A stretch of 64,000 bases of DNA from Mactra quadrangularis (lineage: Eukaryota > Mollusca > Bivalvia > Venerida > Mactridae), in contig CM046304.1 in the NCBI GenBank assembly GCA_025267735.1, positions 15,190,001-15,254,000 of the forward strand, given 5' to 3'. A program made the position numbers and the translations under genes. Below the pieces are notes generated by a model. It had not been told where the DNA came from, ran no database searches, and worked only from the letters and a program-made list of their open reading frames with translations. Positions 34,401-45,287 of this stretch are shown here, one piece after another; the stretch's first letter is position 1, and every line of letters starts with the position of its first letter.

Positions 34401-36742
34401 TTTTACCACATAACTTTAGGGATATACATTTTTTGTTAATATAATTTTACATCGATTATTGACCATTATTTGATTTTTGTATGCATATAACATATAATTG
34501 TATCCAATGAGACGACTTAAGTCCAACCCTTATGAATATCTCTATGAGCTTAATGTTCACCAGTAGGAACGCCTACTGATTCATATCGCTCGATTAGCTT
34601 CCGGTATTTTTAAATAGACTTGGCACGGTTTAAAACGCTGACACATATTGCTAGAATCTTTTTACTCAAAGGAGAAGATGTGATACACGGCTAAACGTCA
34701 ATTTCAAGCATTTTTTGGAAATGAAATGCTTATACTTGTCTTGTTTACAAGTGGAAATTATCGGTGTTTTTCAATGCAAGTTAGACAGAGAAAAGACGAG
34801 GACATCTAGTCCAGTGCATTTTTACATCACTATTATGACAGTCTGAACTTCGTTTATCTAAAAAAATATGAGATTGTCTGATGCTTTTTTATGAAAATAA
34901 AGGTATTAAAATTACAAATAACTTTTAAAGAATGACCGAGTGGAAGACATCAGCATTTTTCATACATAATTTAGTAGCAAGTTAGACGGAGAAAAGCCAA
35001 GTACAGCCGATTGTATTTTAAGTCATTAAAAATGATAGACAAATTTTGTTAATACTCATATTTGAAAAAAAAAATGAATTTTTGATGTTGTTTTTATCAT
35101 AAAATGAAGGTAAATGAATTAAAATTTTAACAGTGACCTACTCTACAACAAGTTTTCTTACGAAAAACAAGACAAAAATTAATTTATAATCAGTGGTTAA
35201 CTATTTTTTTCATAAAATGATAAATTTGAAGGCTTAAGTTTCATTAATTTTTACTTTGTTGCTTTTATTTTATATCAATTTGAGTTTAAAAAACTTCTAT
35301 TCCTTATAATTTGCCTAAGGAATTCAAAAATGTGATTCTTCAGTGGATCAGCAGATTTCCATGTTTTGAATCGTACAAGCAACGTACCATTCTTGTAAAT
35401 CCGCTGAAAACGTCTGCACAAACAGTAATGCTGATTTTCAACACGTATCTTAAACCGGCGATTTTTTAATGTAAAATTCGGTTATTTTATACAAGTTTCC
35501 ATTTGTATTTTTTATAAAATTCTTGGCATTTCAGGTATAACATTGGTGATTTTTGTAAATCAGGGTTTATCAAGCTAACAAATTAAATCTAAACAAACAA
35601 AAATGGGCACATGGAAGATATGATACTGCAATTACAGCTGGACACCCCTCCTGAACCACCCCAGGCACATAGGAGCTGGGGTCGCAGGGGCCACGGCCCC
35701 AATATTCTGCCAAGCAGCAGCAATTGAGCCGCGAGTTATGACATATATTGAAAATCTTGAGGTCTAACACAAAGATTGGTTCTTAAACAGGAGGTACTGA
35801 AAGTGCTGGAAATCGTGTTTCAGAGGCTTATATTCACACAAAAAATAGTTGGGCCAGTATCCACCCAATCTGCGGCCCCAATATTCAGATCCTTCCTACG
35901 CGCCCAATCAACTACTCTGTCGTTTCGACTAGTATGCTTGAGGCCAGTCATATTAAATGAACTAATGCGTTTTTAATTTAATACTTGATTGAACCAAAAC
36001 TCATATTTACATCTTAGTTTTATATGTAATGATAATTAACTGAATTTTAGCTTCATTTAACCCTTTTAAAAGAGTGTTTAAAGTGCTCAGATTTGCACCT
36101 TTGATATGCAAATTTTGTTTACATCTTGGGGAGAGGATACCCCTCCCGAACCACCCCAACCGTGCCCCCCCCCCCCCACCCCCACTAACGACCACTGGAT
36201 CAGGCCCTGCTAACATTGTTGTACATTGTTGACAGGACAACATCATGATTAGTTGAATCAAGGTCCCTATAAATGTATACCGGTTCCATGGTTGAATGTG
36301 CACAATATATATCATCTTTTAAAACCAATAGAAATCTAGGTCTAAGTATGCAAAATGAATAATTTTCAATCATTTTGTTAAATCATAATAACCGACTGAT
36401 ATAATAGCATGTTTTCACACACAAAAAGCTAAAAACATGCAAGTGTGCTTATTTAACACGTGGTCAGTCTAAGCGCGGACGTTAGAGACATATTTTTATA
36501 TCGGCGCTAAAAATAGAATGTCATTCATCGATTTTCCCCATGAAATACCCTGAGTGGTTTTGTGTTGGTCTCGACCAATCAAATCAGCTCGTTTTCAGAT
36601 CCGGTAAGGAAAAGAAATGTTTCCCATAATTTTGTCGAACACGATTTATTCACGTGATAAGCGAACCCCTTACCTGTCTGTTCAACGGTTCAATATTGCG
36701 ATAATTGACGATCGATCTACTTACCCATGCCCAAAGCGTCAT
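22496..36742 (-). CDS. SERGEF: secretion-regulating guanine nucleotide exchange factor (DelGEF), RCC1 repeats
   Basis: Ten exons read on the minus strand: 36742-36725, 32921-32792, 32332-32177, 30791-30709, 30203-30134, 29606-29508, 29157-29086, 24840-24673, 23992-23834, 22674-22496 (stop TGA). All introns are GT-AG and all phases match; the coding length is 1134 nt, 377 residues. It is a string of RCC1 propeller repeats: WGANSYGQL near the start, FGGGGHT, SCGNNDKGQLG, WGSNSFGQLG, AGLRHSMA, WGNGKRGQCG, GWGCNKYGQL, SGWTHILAQT, WGRCDYGQLG, CGSEHN, FGWNEHGLCA. Order and spacing match animal SERGEF. That protein is cytosolic/nuclear and is reported to bind the exocyst subunit Sec5 and influence secretion. 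It is shorter than the ~458-residue human protein, lacking most of the tail after the propeller. The first coding exon is only 18 nt. Introns are packed with mobile elements. Divergently paired with NFYA. Confidence 0.96.
22729..23071. mobile_element. 343-bp TA-flanked inverted-repeat element
   Basis: The left end CAGTGGGTTTTTTTCA and the right end TTGAAAAAACCACTG are inverted repeats, bounded by TA on each side (22727-22728, 23072-23073). This is the duplication expected of Tc1/mariner-type insertion. No transposase. It lies just outside the last SERGEF exon, in the last intron. Confidence 0.75.
23528..23788 (-). mobile_element. 260-bp repeat with GATACCCCCGC / GCGGGGGTAT ends, copy 1
   Basis: An almost identical copy lies in inverted orientation at 50118-50376. 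The ends carry inverted ATACCCCCGC / GCGGGGGTAT. The interior contains a GGACGGACGGACGCACGGAC run. A 63-codon frame recurs in both copies only because the DNA is repeated. Confidence 0.8.
25113..27776. mobile_element. 2.66-kb TA-flanked inverted-repeat DNA element (Tc1/mariner-like insertion)
   Basis: The termini CTGTATAGCGGG and CCCGCTATACAG are inverted, with imperfect similarity continuing (TTATTTCTGCGGGG versus TATTATCTGCGGGG) and more TTGGCGG-type motifs further in. TA lies on both sides (25111-25112, 27777-27778), and the empty copy at 40.3 kb has a single TA there. No transposase frame was found; the interior is largely occupied by a LINE fragment. Confidence 0.85.
26050..27377 (+). 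mobile_element. 5'-truncated LINE with reverse-transcriptase C-terminus
   Basis: An open frame from about 26062 to 26832 encodes the thumb and C-terminal part of a non-LTR reverse transcriptase: WLIDNKLSLHLGKTE, SILFGSK, VKYLGAILDQNLSF, then a downstream SIWYHGL and LPVKHRV region. The frame stops at 26830-26832, while matching C-terminal codons continue in another frame to about 26891, so there is a frameshift. The 3' end is an (ATT)n run at about 27350-27377. Everything upstream, including the catalytic core, is missing. It is an inactive insert inside the element at 25113-27776. Confidence 0.85.
28385..29055 (-). repeat. dispersed repeat, interrupted copy
   Basis: 28385-28615 and 28998-29055 match 41960-42260 in reverse complement (shared blocks GGTATGTTATCATTGTATGA, CACAATTGTTAAC, TTTTGCCAAAC/TTTCGCCAAAC). 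A separate element at 28616-28990 interrupts it. It abuts SERGEF exon 29086-29157. Confidence 0.75.
28616..28990. mobile_element. 375-bp inverted-repeat element with GGGCACC duplication
   Basis: The ends are AGGGCCAAAACAC and GTGTTTTGGCCCT; GGGCACC flanks both sides (28609-28615 and 28991-28997). The related repeat near 42.03 kb has a single GGACACC at this position and no insert. No coding capacity. Confidence 0.8.
29795..29985 (-). repeat. SINE body
   Basis: Shares GGAAAGGCTAAATCTCTG, a TACTTCTGTC block and CCTACATGATTCAGAATCAG with the other copies; the tRNA-like head is missing. Lies in the SERGEF intron 29607-30133. Confidence 0.65.
31160..31847. repeat. two 145-bp direct repeats abutting an inserted element
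   Basis: 31160-31304 and 31703-31847 are direct repeats of equal length (145 bp, roughly nine in ten bases identical; both run from AATAATG to GGTATG.TATT). They directly abut the 398-bp element at 31305-31702, with no extra bases between. Confidence 0.85.
31305..31702. mobile_element. 398-bp non-autonomous inverted-repeat element, copy 2
   Basis: Close match to 7456-7852, with the same CAATCT ... AGATTG ends. Lies in the SERGEF intron 30792-32176. The usual short flanking duplication is replaced by the 145-bp direct repeats. Confidence 0.85.
32495..32665 (-). repeat. SINE body
   Basis: Same body blocks as the copy at 33010-33275 (GTCAGTCAACCTACTCA, CTTTCTGTCAGTGACTGACA, ATAGTGGTAGGAAGAAGAAT). 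A weaker related piece precedes it at about 32395-32480. Confidence 0.65.
33010..33275 (-). repeat. most complete SINE: tRNA-like head, body and tail
   Basis: On the minus strand it starts GCCTGGCTAGCTCAGTCAGT (A box) at about 33271 and has GGTTCGATTCC (B box) at about 33210. It continues through the body shared with the other copies and ends near 33010 in ATGACCTATAAAGTGTGATG followed by GGTAAACC. The terminal GCCTGG/CCAGGC pair recalls an acceptor stem, but the T-arm does not pair, so it is not a functional tRNA gene. Confidence 0.8.
33555..34200. repeat. 12-bp palindromic minisatellite (TTCTAGAACCAG)n
   Basis: Blocks at about 33558-33600, 33750-33855 and 34000-34195 in SERGEF intron 1 are arrays of TTCTAGAACCAG and variants (TTTAAGAACCAG, TTCTAGGACCAG). 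Between the blocks, a longer unit (GTAGTGAAAGTA, then TTACCATGAGGATTAAGTGT) occurs twice, so the whole stretch is a higher-order duplication of about 250 bp. Confidence 0.85.
34201..36724. other. SERGEF intron 1, remainder
   Basis: No coding exon. Contains a degraded tRNA-like segment at about 34262-34340, and CCACCCC/GGCCCC-rich patches at about 35640-35705 and 36140-36200, the latter with a poly-C run. Confidence 0.45.
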
Positions 36743-37200
36743 TTTAAAGGCAAAGATCACTTGCCCAGCCCACTTTTTCAGTGATCTGCTCTGTAGGCAA
36801 TGTACACTATTTCATGTCATTTGATAGGAAATTAGTGCAGTCACGTGACTACCTTTCTATTATTGATTGGCGAAATGATTGCCCTACAAAGGCATGTGGC
36901 TCTTCCATTTATTGAACTTAGTGACTATAATAAAATGTCTATAGCCTAATTCAAAATACCTGTGGTCTTTTTTCGTTCAAATTAAGCTTAAGCATTCACA
37001 ACTTATATTATTATATTGATTTAAACCGTATTTTATCACTGGCCACCTGTTTTAATTGCAAGTCATCCCGAAAAACACAACTACCAATCATGTTAGGTTA
37101 CATTTCAACAGCACCAATGGCGTCGTTAGAGTGGACTTCATTTGGACATGATTCGCCGTGTATTTTATGTTGATTTTCGTAGCCAATCAAACTGTATCGG
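36550..37200. promoter_or_regulatory. shared SERGEF/NFYA divergent promoter region with CCAAT boxes
   Basis: CCAAT boxes lie at 36575 (ACCAATCAAA), 36866 (minus strand, CGCCAATCAAT), 37084 (ACCAATCATG), 37114 (ACCAATGGC) and 37183 (GCCAATCAAA). Four of them have the CCAATCA form preferred by NF-Y. Two CACGTG E-boxes lie at 36651 and 36842, the second inside GTCACGTGAC (36840-36849). The region spans the SERGEF start codon (36742) and lies 1.1-1.7 kb before the NFYA start codon. Transcription starts are not visible from sequence. Confidence 0.6.
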
Positions 37201-38270
37201 CTTTATTTTGATTGTATGTAAGTCCACTTATACTTAATACTTCATTAAATGCCAATTATAACATGAATCCCTGTTGTTAATTCGTAAAATCGAGATTTTT
37301 ATCGAAGCCGTACCGGTCTCTCAATATCTTTGTTATGACTGAGAATTGACTCCCGTTTTACGCTCATGATTTGCGTTTTTATCATCAGTTTTAATTATTT
37401 TCACTGTTATTTTTCCACTTTTTATTTAATTCATTTAGTTTATAAAGAATGAAATTATCCTTCTGTATTTTAAGCCACTTATATTGTATTCTCGGACCGA
37501 GTGTTCTAACAAATTGGATTTTAATTGGGTCACGGGAATTTTGAGCGACAAATCAGACTGTCAATTATATCGAAATGGTTCCGCCTTTTACGGAAGAAAT
37601 AAAAGATTTAATACCGAAATACTTCCTTCTTGAAGCAACCAATTACTATTTTAAGCGTAGAATCCTTATGATTTATAATGACACTGCATTGTCTTTGTCT
37701 CTTCCTGGAATTCTATCAAATATTCTTTTGTTCCAATTTCTAAGCTATAACAATTAACATGTGTACGTCATATATTTATTATTTGATCTCACCTATTTTT
37801 TCTCAAGTCGTATCTTTTGTTTAAGGAAATTTATTACTATTGTTTAGTCTGTGTTTTCTATTTAAATATATGATTTGTTGTCTTGAACTGACACTGTAAA
37901 CAAGTTATTTTTATCATGTTAATAGTATTTTTGTCTCAACAGCTTGTAGCCTACAGTGATTATCATTCAAGAAATCTGCTGGACTATTGCCTGTAAGATT
38001 TACTACTGACACATTTCCTAGATCACTTAACAGTTTTTTAGTGAAACCAGCATCTCAACATTTTCTTAGATGCTAGTTATTCTACAATTATATTCTTATC
38101 ATTACCTGTTACAAGGATTTAATTCACTAATCTGTTACTTATAACTTAATTGAAGACCTACACTAATGTGAACTATTCGAGGAACTATGGAGTAGGACAG
38201 TTGACTTTGATTACTCATATGTTTAAGTATTTTAAAGCTCTAAAGTTTCTTTGTGGACTTCACTGACATA
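37201..38270. other. NFYA 5' region (probable untranslated exon and intron)
   Basis: No coding exon is supported. In animals the NFYA start codon usually follows a non-coding first exon, which is probably in this stretch or just left of it. A 60-codon frame at 37575-37757 has no recognised features. Confidence 0.35.
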
Positions 38271-41200
38271 ATGGAACAGTTTCAAACGCAGCAAGGGACT
38301 GTAACTCTTGATGCTAGTCAGCAAGCCTTCCAGCAAGTTGGGCAACCAATTGTGATGCAAGGACTCCCTATGCAGTTTTTGCAGGCTGGTGCCACACAAT
38401 TCCCAACTGTAAGCCAGCAATCTCAGGTATACAAAAAATTACTCTTTTAAAAGCTTTTTAATTTATTGTTGTTGAAGTTACATACAATGTTTGAAACACT
38501 GAATTTGTATGGGTTTTACAAAGCTAGTAACATGTGATCGGATTGTTTTAATTTTTTTTAATTTAAAATAAATGTCTTTTGACTTTTGCGCCTGGTAGTC
38601 ACTAGTTAAATGGGTCATACTCTAGAAATGATTGTGTCTGTCATGGCAGACTATCTGTTTGAATTGCTATTTATTTTCGGACAGAACTATTTCTGGATTC
38701 CAATTTCCATACCTATTACTTAAGGATTGATACAGTCTGATATTGCAGTAGATGTATTCATTTAGACTGATAGTACCCTCAGGACACTGCTCTTAAAATC
38801 CTGTGCAATGCCTACTGTGCCTCTGACTTAGTTTGATTTAACTCAATGCAGATTCAGTTCGAATTCTATAGATATTGATAATATTGTTTCTTTATCAGTT
38901 ATTACAGCTTGGTGGTCAGAATCAGATAATTCAGACACCAAATGGACAACAGATAATTGTACAGATTCCCCAGAATCAACCTGCCATGTCATTACAGAAT
39001 ACACAGCCATTTCAACAGGTAAAAAAACTCTTGTATTCAAGAATCAGAATGTTGTAATATTGTTTACTGTCAATATATCATTTACGCTATAGACCCACTG
39101 ATCTCTTACAGTTGTGTCAAACTTGGGACTGCCAATCTTATGCTGGCCAGCACATTTAAGCCAAGGGTTCTCGCTTGACTTCAAAAGCTAAGTGTCAATG
39201 ACTTGGGACAAAATTGTCCAGACTCAAAACAGAATTTTCATGAGTCACTTCGAATTTTTGAGATTCAATGTTGTATATGTACATTTGTACAGGGACAAAA
39301 ACACTTGGTTAATTTATAATTCATTAATATGAATTTTAGTATAAAGAACTCAGGTATATGTATGCCAGTCAGGTTGTCTTATGTTTCTTATCTTAGTTGT
39401 TAAATTCTTCTAGTGATGCCATTGTGAAACCATCAACTGTCACTATATCTTCTTGTGTATTTCACAAATGAGTGCATTTTTCAGTGACTTCATGTTTTTT
39501 CATTTACAAATTATTCAATTTCTCTCATTTTATCTTTCTAAGGCATGTTGATTTCCTTGTGACTCTTAGACTTCCATTAAAGTATGTCATATCTGCAGAA
39601 ATCAAATTGTCTATGACTATTTTGAAATCTTTATAAGTCTATTTTGTCTTTCAATCTTGAACTTTGATTATTAATGTTAATATAATCACCTTGGTTTCTC
39701 TCATTAGTTACAGTATGTAGCGACCCCTGTTTCGACCCCAACATTTCATTCTTTTGGTCAGACACCTCAGGTAATTAGTAGCCTGTAGTTTTATCTGTGT
39801 AAACAACTGATAGCCAGCTAGCCTATTATGTATGCAGTTTATGTTACTCTGTTGTGGCTTTTTTTCTTTTATTTTATTTATTATGGCTTCTTCAGTTCTT
39901 TTTGATTGACCCTTAATGTCTGAATCTGACCAGCCCATTTTTATTAAGGGTCATTCTATGTGACAATATATACTGACTATTACTAATTAGCACATTAGTA
40001 CTTAAGAATGAGCTTTGAATGATCTTTGCTTACTGCTTTTATTATTTTCTCACATTTTCATATTAAGTTTAAAACCAGATGTTGTCTTGTTAATCTGTCT
40101 GGCTAATTGAAAATAAGTCTCGTCTTATTTCTGCATGCAGTCATCACCTTAAATTTTGACGAGAGCTAGCACTATTCAGGGGCGGATTTTTTTCTAGGGG
40201 GGTTCAAACTTTTTGTAGGGGGAGTCCAAACTTTCGAACCACTACCACATTATATACATTTTGGAGAATAATGCCTCATACTAATAATAAAAACTACATA
40301 ACCATTTAATCTATGTTAAGCACCGAAAAAAATTGCTTCACACTACTTAAAAATGACTTACAGTCAAGAAATACACTATGAATGGACAGGTACATTTTGG
40401 AAATTCTAGGGGGGGTCCAGACCCTCCTGAACCCCCCCCCCCCCCTAATGCTATTTAATATGTTTTATAGTGTAGGCAAATATATCAACTAGCCAAACTA
40501 TATAAAATAAGCTTGAATCATGTTTTACGTGACCCTGGCTTTGTGTTAATGGGTTTAGGCAATGACTGATTGTATACTGCTAAGATACTCAAAAATTATA
40601 ACTGGATCTGTATTTTATATTTCTGTATATGCTGTGTAATTTAAAGGTACATTGTAAATTGTTTTGTGCTCAATATATGGACTTGTTGTTGTTTTACTTG
40701 AGCTTTTTGAATACAGTAAAGTTCCCCTAGATAAAGACTACCATGTTTATTGCAAAATGATTCAATTTTTGATGGTTTTGATGGTGAAAAAAAGGATCTT
40801 ATATTGAGACCGTTCTGCTACAGGAAAGGGGTTCTTATATAAAGACCTCTCTGCTAAGACCATTGATTTGATGGTCTTAAAAGTGAGACTTTTCTGTACA
40901 TGCTTTTTGTCTAGTATATAGGCATAGTAATAGTCTGCTTGTTTGTAAGTACTGAGATTTTAGTTGGTAGAATCTTGATTGTTCAAGTTTTGTGTTTGTC
41001 TATTTTGTTTCTGAATGCAACTGTTGTTTTGTAGTTCAGTTTTTCATTTTGGTTTCTGCTCAGCATATGAAAAAATCTTTAAAAAAAAATATTTGATGTT
41101 TTATTTGTAAGGGAGACAAATGTTAATTGATAAAACTAAATTTCTGAGTTACTTCCCTTTGACAAAACTTGCACCTAGGATTTGCTCAGTTACAATTTAC

Positions 41201-44200
41201 TTTCTTGTGAGTCAGAAATAATTTGTAATACATACATTATATTAAATCATGCATAGTAATAATAGTAATTTATGAACAGTACTATATCAAATTATATCCA
41301 TTCTTTAAAAGATTTGCTTGCCATCTCCTGGCCTTGTTTTGTATTAAAAACTAGAAATTTATGTCTTCATGTATATTTGTTTTAAGACCAAAATGGTGAC
41401 TGTAAGAATTATTGATTTGGAGTCTTGGACAAGAATATAAAATGTTATGGGGTTTTAAGGGGTCGTGACAGAAGATGGCAAACAAACCTAATTCTGTAAA
41501 AGCCTGGGGGGGGGGGTTAGGGGGTGGTACCAGGAGATAGCCTACAAATCTAATTTTATGTGAGCCTTAATGAGATTGTAATATTTTATTTCTTTTTTCA
41601 GATCGTCATACAACAACCACAAGGCATGACACAGCAACAAATTATAAGTCCACAAAGTTTAGCACAATTTTTTGGACAGGTAACTTTATTATATATTATA
41701 ACTTAGGCAAATATGACATGAGGAGATAATCAGTCCTGCAAGCTAAGTTGGTAGCACACAAGTCTAGTGATCGAGGGGTAGTAGGGTTGATTTGCCTACA
41801 GGAAATTAATTAATACAATTAAACATGTTTACACATTATGATTGTTATGATATGTTGTAATATTTGAATGGCGAGGAATGATACAATTTTAATTGTTGTT
41901 CATGTATATGTATCTTAAGAAATATGTTTACTTTCTTAAGTATGAATTAAAAATGATACAATTTTGATTTTTGTTAAAAATGAAATGAGCTAATTGTTTG
42001 GCGAAACCAGGGCGAATGGGTGGACAGGTGTCCAGTGTTGTTAACAATTGTGTTAAAGTTTTTTTAATTTGATATATATTTCTGCCATTAATTGTCAGAT
42101 TATAATGAAACTTCATACAATGATAACATACCATATGATTAACAGAATTCGAAAGTAACTGCAACTCTACCTGGCTAAATTATGGATTATTTCTCTGCCA
42201 TTGAGGGTCAGATCTTTAAAATGTGGCTTTATGTGGTTTCAACATTATATTTCTTGTTTATGTACATACAGTATATCTAAAGAAATATATTTAAAATTTA
42301 AAAACAGACCAGATATTTACTGGAGTGTAAAGGTAATTCGATGGCAAAGTGCTTGAGAAAGTAAAAGGTTAAGACAAGTTATGTGGTTGATAATAAAACT
42401 TGTATATTTTATTTATATTAGGTAATACAGACACCAGATGGACAGACAGTGATTTATCAACAACCACAAACAACACAAGTAACATCACAGTTAGATACTG
42501 TTGCCCAGCAACAACAACAAACTGTTCTACAACAACAACAAGTCCAGCAACAAGTTCAAGGTATGATCTGAATCAGCTTGCCCTTAGCCAGCTTAACTTT
42601 TAAAGTGAATTATTAATCAAGTGTGAGCAGAAAAGACTTAACACATGCTCAATGGCTAAATGGAACACTATTGTAAACTCTATTTGAAAAATAAACAGAG
42701 TTACAATGTTTTCTGTTCAGCCCTCATACTGGTGTGATGTAAAAACCTTAACGAATGTACACAGTAAATGAATGACCTCCCTTGTTTAAGAAACTGATAT
42801 TTTATCAATTACATGGTTTTTGGACTAAATGAAGTAAATATTGTCTAAAATCAATCCTGTTTTTAGGGCTGCCTCTATTTAACACTTTTCAACCTGGTCA
42901 CGGGTCATTAGTTTTGGACCAATTTGCATCATGTTGACTCAATATCGATAAGATTTGGAAAGCAATATTTCTGCAATGAATTGACTGTATTTTGTTTTGT
43001 AGTTGCAGCTAATGGTGTTGTGGGTACAGATCAGAGTCAGGCACAAGGTGCACAGTTTATACAAGTACCTGGAGGACAAATACTGGTAAGTATTTGTAAA
43101 TTTGAACATCTGTCTATGTCTTTGCCTTAATCATCCAGCCCAGAGCCCTGAACAAGTAAAAATTGATTTAGGCTGATGATAGTTTCTTTAATATTTTTAT
43201 AAGATTCTTCTAGTTGATTTATTTTCTCATACATTAATGACTATGTTTTAAACTTATATACTTAGAAATGAGCTTGCCGAAGAGCATGTTGCTAAAATGT
43301 AAAAATAAAGAATCAAAATTACGTCTTAAAAATGATAAATTTAATGATGTCATCTCTGAGAAGTAATGATGTCCTGTTATATTTTTGTCACAATATCTCT
43401 AAAAGAACACAGAAAAAGCATGTAAGAACATTCGTCAATATTACAATTAGATCAGTCTTGACTTTAACTTATTTGACAATAATATTATTGCTGATCGATT
43501 TCATTTACACACACATCCTGAATAATCCAGCATACTCTCTATGGACGTCTTGTTGTTTCAACTTATTATCTCAGAAAATGATATTTTCTCTCTTCCTGGC
43601 TATGCCACTCTTCCATCGATTATAGTTTTTAGTATAAATACAGATTTCAGTATTATGAGAACAAATTACTCAATGTAATTGACAGGAAATTTGTCTATTT
43701 CAGTGATTTGAAAGTAGATTTTTAAGTATTTTCTAGACTTTCAACTTCCACCTTAGCTTTTCATAATATTTTCTGTTAGCCTACTCAGTGAAAAAAACCC
43801 AGAATCAATGAATATCCTCTTTATATTTTCAGCAAGTTGTAAACAATATGAACGCAGGTGGTACACAAAGAATACAAAATACAAGTCAAGAATCCACAGA
43901 AGAGGAACCATTATATGTTAATGCTAAACAATATCATAGAATACTAAAACGTAGACAAGCAAGGGCTAAACTTGAGGCTGATGGTAAAATACCTAGAATT
44001 AGAAAGGTAACTTATTACATTATGTCCAATCCAATCCAGATATTTAGCTGTTCCAAGAATGATTAGTACTGCGAGTCATGATATGACTGATACAGTGTGT
44101 TCCCATGTAGTTAAACTTAGGGATATGTCATGTGATATTCTTTTTATTTTCAAACATAATGTATTTGTATACAAGAGAACCGTGTTTAGTGGACCACTTA

Positions 44201-45287
44201 ATGTAGATTTATTATTTTGTGACACACATGAATACTGTTACATTGATGGCGTTTTAGCCACACTATTAATAAGATTAAATATAACTCTCCAATCAATGAA
44301 GTTTCTAAGCACAAACCATAGGTAAGATTTAAGTTTCAAATGTGGTACAAAAATTTTAACTCGAAAAAGTTAACCTGTGGTTTAACCAAACCCCAAAAAT
44401 ATATTTATTATTTTATATTTATTAATATTACAGAAATATTTACATGAATCTCGTCATATACATGCTATGAATAGAGTGCGAGGAGAAGGTGGAAGATTTC
44501 ATTCTATTAAAAATGAACCATATGATGGTGAAGGCGAAATGAACATCAAACAAGAATCTGATGTAAGTAGAAAATATGTTTTAAGGAGAATTCCCATGAT
44601 GCAAATTTACCATCATCACAAAATATTATATATTTTATTCTTTACAACATGTTAATCATTTTGCTTGAATTTGATTAATAAAACAACATTTTGTTGCTAA
44701 GTTAATTATGAAAGAATTTTAAGAAAGTTATTTATTACTTCCCTTTGATATTAAAATAGTGAAGTTTTAATTTGTCTATACAAATATATAGGTAATGTAA
44801 TTTGAAAACCTGACATGGTTCAAATGTAAAAAATGCAGTGTGCAGATAGATATCGGTTATCTGAGCAAATTTCTGTAGTCAAAACATTCCTTTAAAAATG
44901 TTACTATATTTGTGTATATAGTCGACAAGTATCTAGAATGAAGGAAAAATTGTTTTACCCTAATTTCATTGTTATCAACATTTCCCCTCTAAAAGGGCTC
45001 AGTCACTTCCCTTAAAGTGAAAATAAATGCTTGACAATTAGCAGTAGCATGTTAATCAATAATGTGTCAGCGCGAAACTAATCAGCAGGTTAAAACATTT
45101 GTTAATTACTATGACTTATTTGTGACCATTTCAGGAAGATTCCGAGGTATCAAGACTAATGTCACAAGCCATACATAACAACCCTCTATCTACTGCATCA
45201 ACTGGACATTCTATAGGTTACTCATCATCATCTAGTTCACATTATACTGTATCAGAACCCAGGCATATAGCACCTAGTAAAACGTGA
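38271..45287 (+). CDS. NFYA: nuclear transcription factor Y subunit alpha (CBF-B/HAP2)
   Basis: Nine coding exons: 38271-38426, 38899-39018, 39708-39770, 41602-41679, 42422-42560, 43003-43085, 43833-44006, 44434-44562, 45135-45287 (TGA). Phases agree and the total is 1095 nt, 364 residues. The protein binds the NF-YB/NF-YC histone-fold dimer and inserts into CCAAT DNA. Residues 1-212 are Gln-rich activation sequence. The conserved core is 237-293: EEPLYVNAKQYHRILKRRQA (subunit contact) and, across the exon 8/9 junction, KYLHESRH.HAM.R.RGEGGRF (DNA contact). The core differs from the human one only at positions that also vary in plant and yeast homologues (I280, N284, V286). The C-terminus (315-364) is Ser/Thr-rich. 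The start ATG matches the usual MEQ beginning. Exons 2 and 3 of this list have tandem acceptors. Confidence 0.97.
40176..40446. mobile_element. uninterrupted copy of the GGGCGGATCC-type element
   Basis: Begins GGGGCGGATT and ends in a G-run/C-run block. It matches both halves of the element at 24962-27902 in reverse orientation; the insertion point corresponds to the TA at 40299-40300. The right terminus is missing or diverged. Lies in the NFYA intron 39771-41601. Confidence 0.75.
40714..40910. mobile_element. diverged CAGT(A)AAGTTCC element
   Basis: The left end CAGTAAAGTTCCCCTAGAT resembles the element at 48780-49061. The interior repeats the GATGGTCTTA motif and the right end is degraded. 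Confidence 0.5.
41730..41810 (+). repeat. SINE head (tRNA-like) fragment
   Basis: CCTGCAAGCTAAGTTGGTAG, then CACAAGTCTAGTGATCGAGG, aligns with the tRNA-like head of the SINE at 33175-33271. It is diverged and has no body. Confidence 0.5.
41960..42260 (+). repeat. dispersed repeat, uninterrupted copy
   Basis: Reverse complement of 28385-28615 plus 28998-29055, continuous across the site that is interrupted there. Lies in the NFYA intron 41680-42421. Confidence 0.7.

Noticed and set aside
37575..37757. 60-codon frame in the NFYA 5' region
   Set aside because: No domain, and it lies where non-coding leader or intron is expected.
43332..43625. 97-codon frame in an NFYA intron
   Set aside because: Intronic, Leu/Ile/Ser-rich by base composition, no motifs.
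44059..44325. 88-codon frame in an NFYA intron
   Set aside because: Starts just past the real exon end and shows no recognisable domain.
44434..44562. NF-YA with a broken DNA-binding domain
   Set aside because: The three residues that differ from human fall at positions that also vary in plant and yeast homologues; the invariant RH.HAM.R.RG.GGRF pattern is intact.
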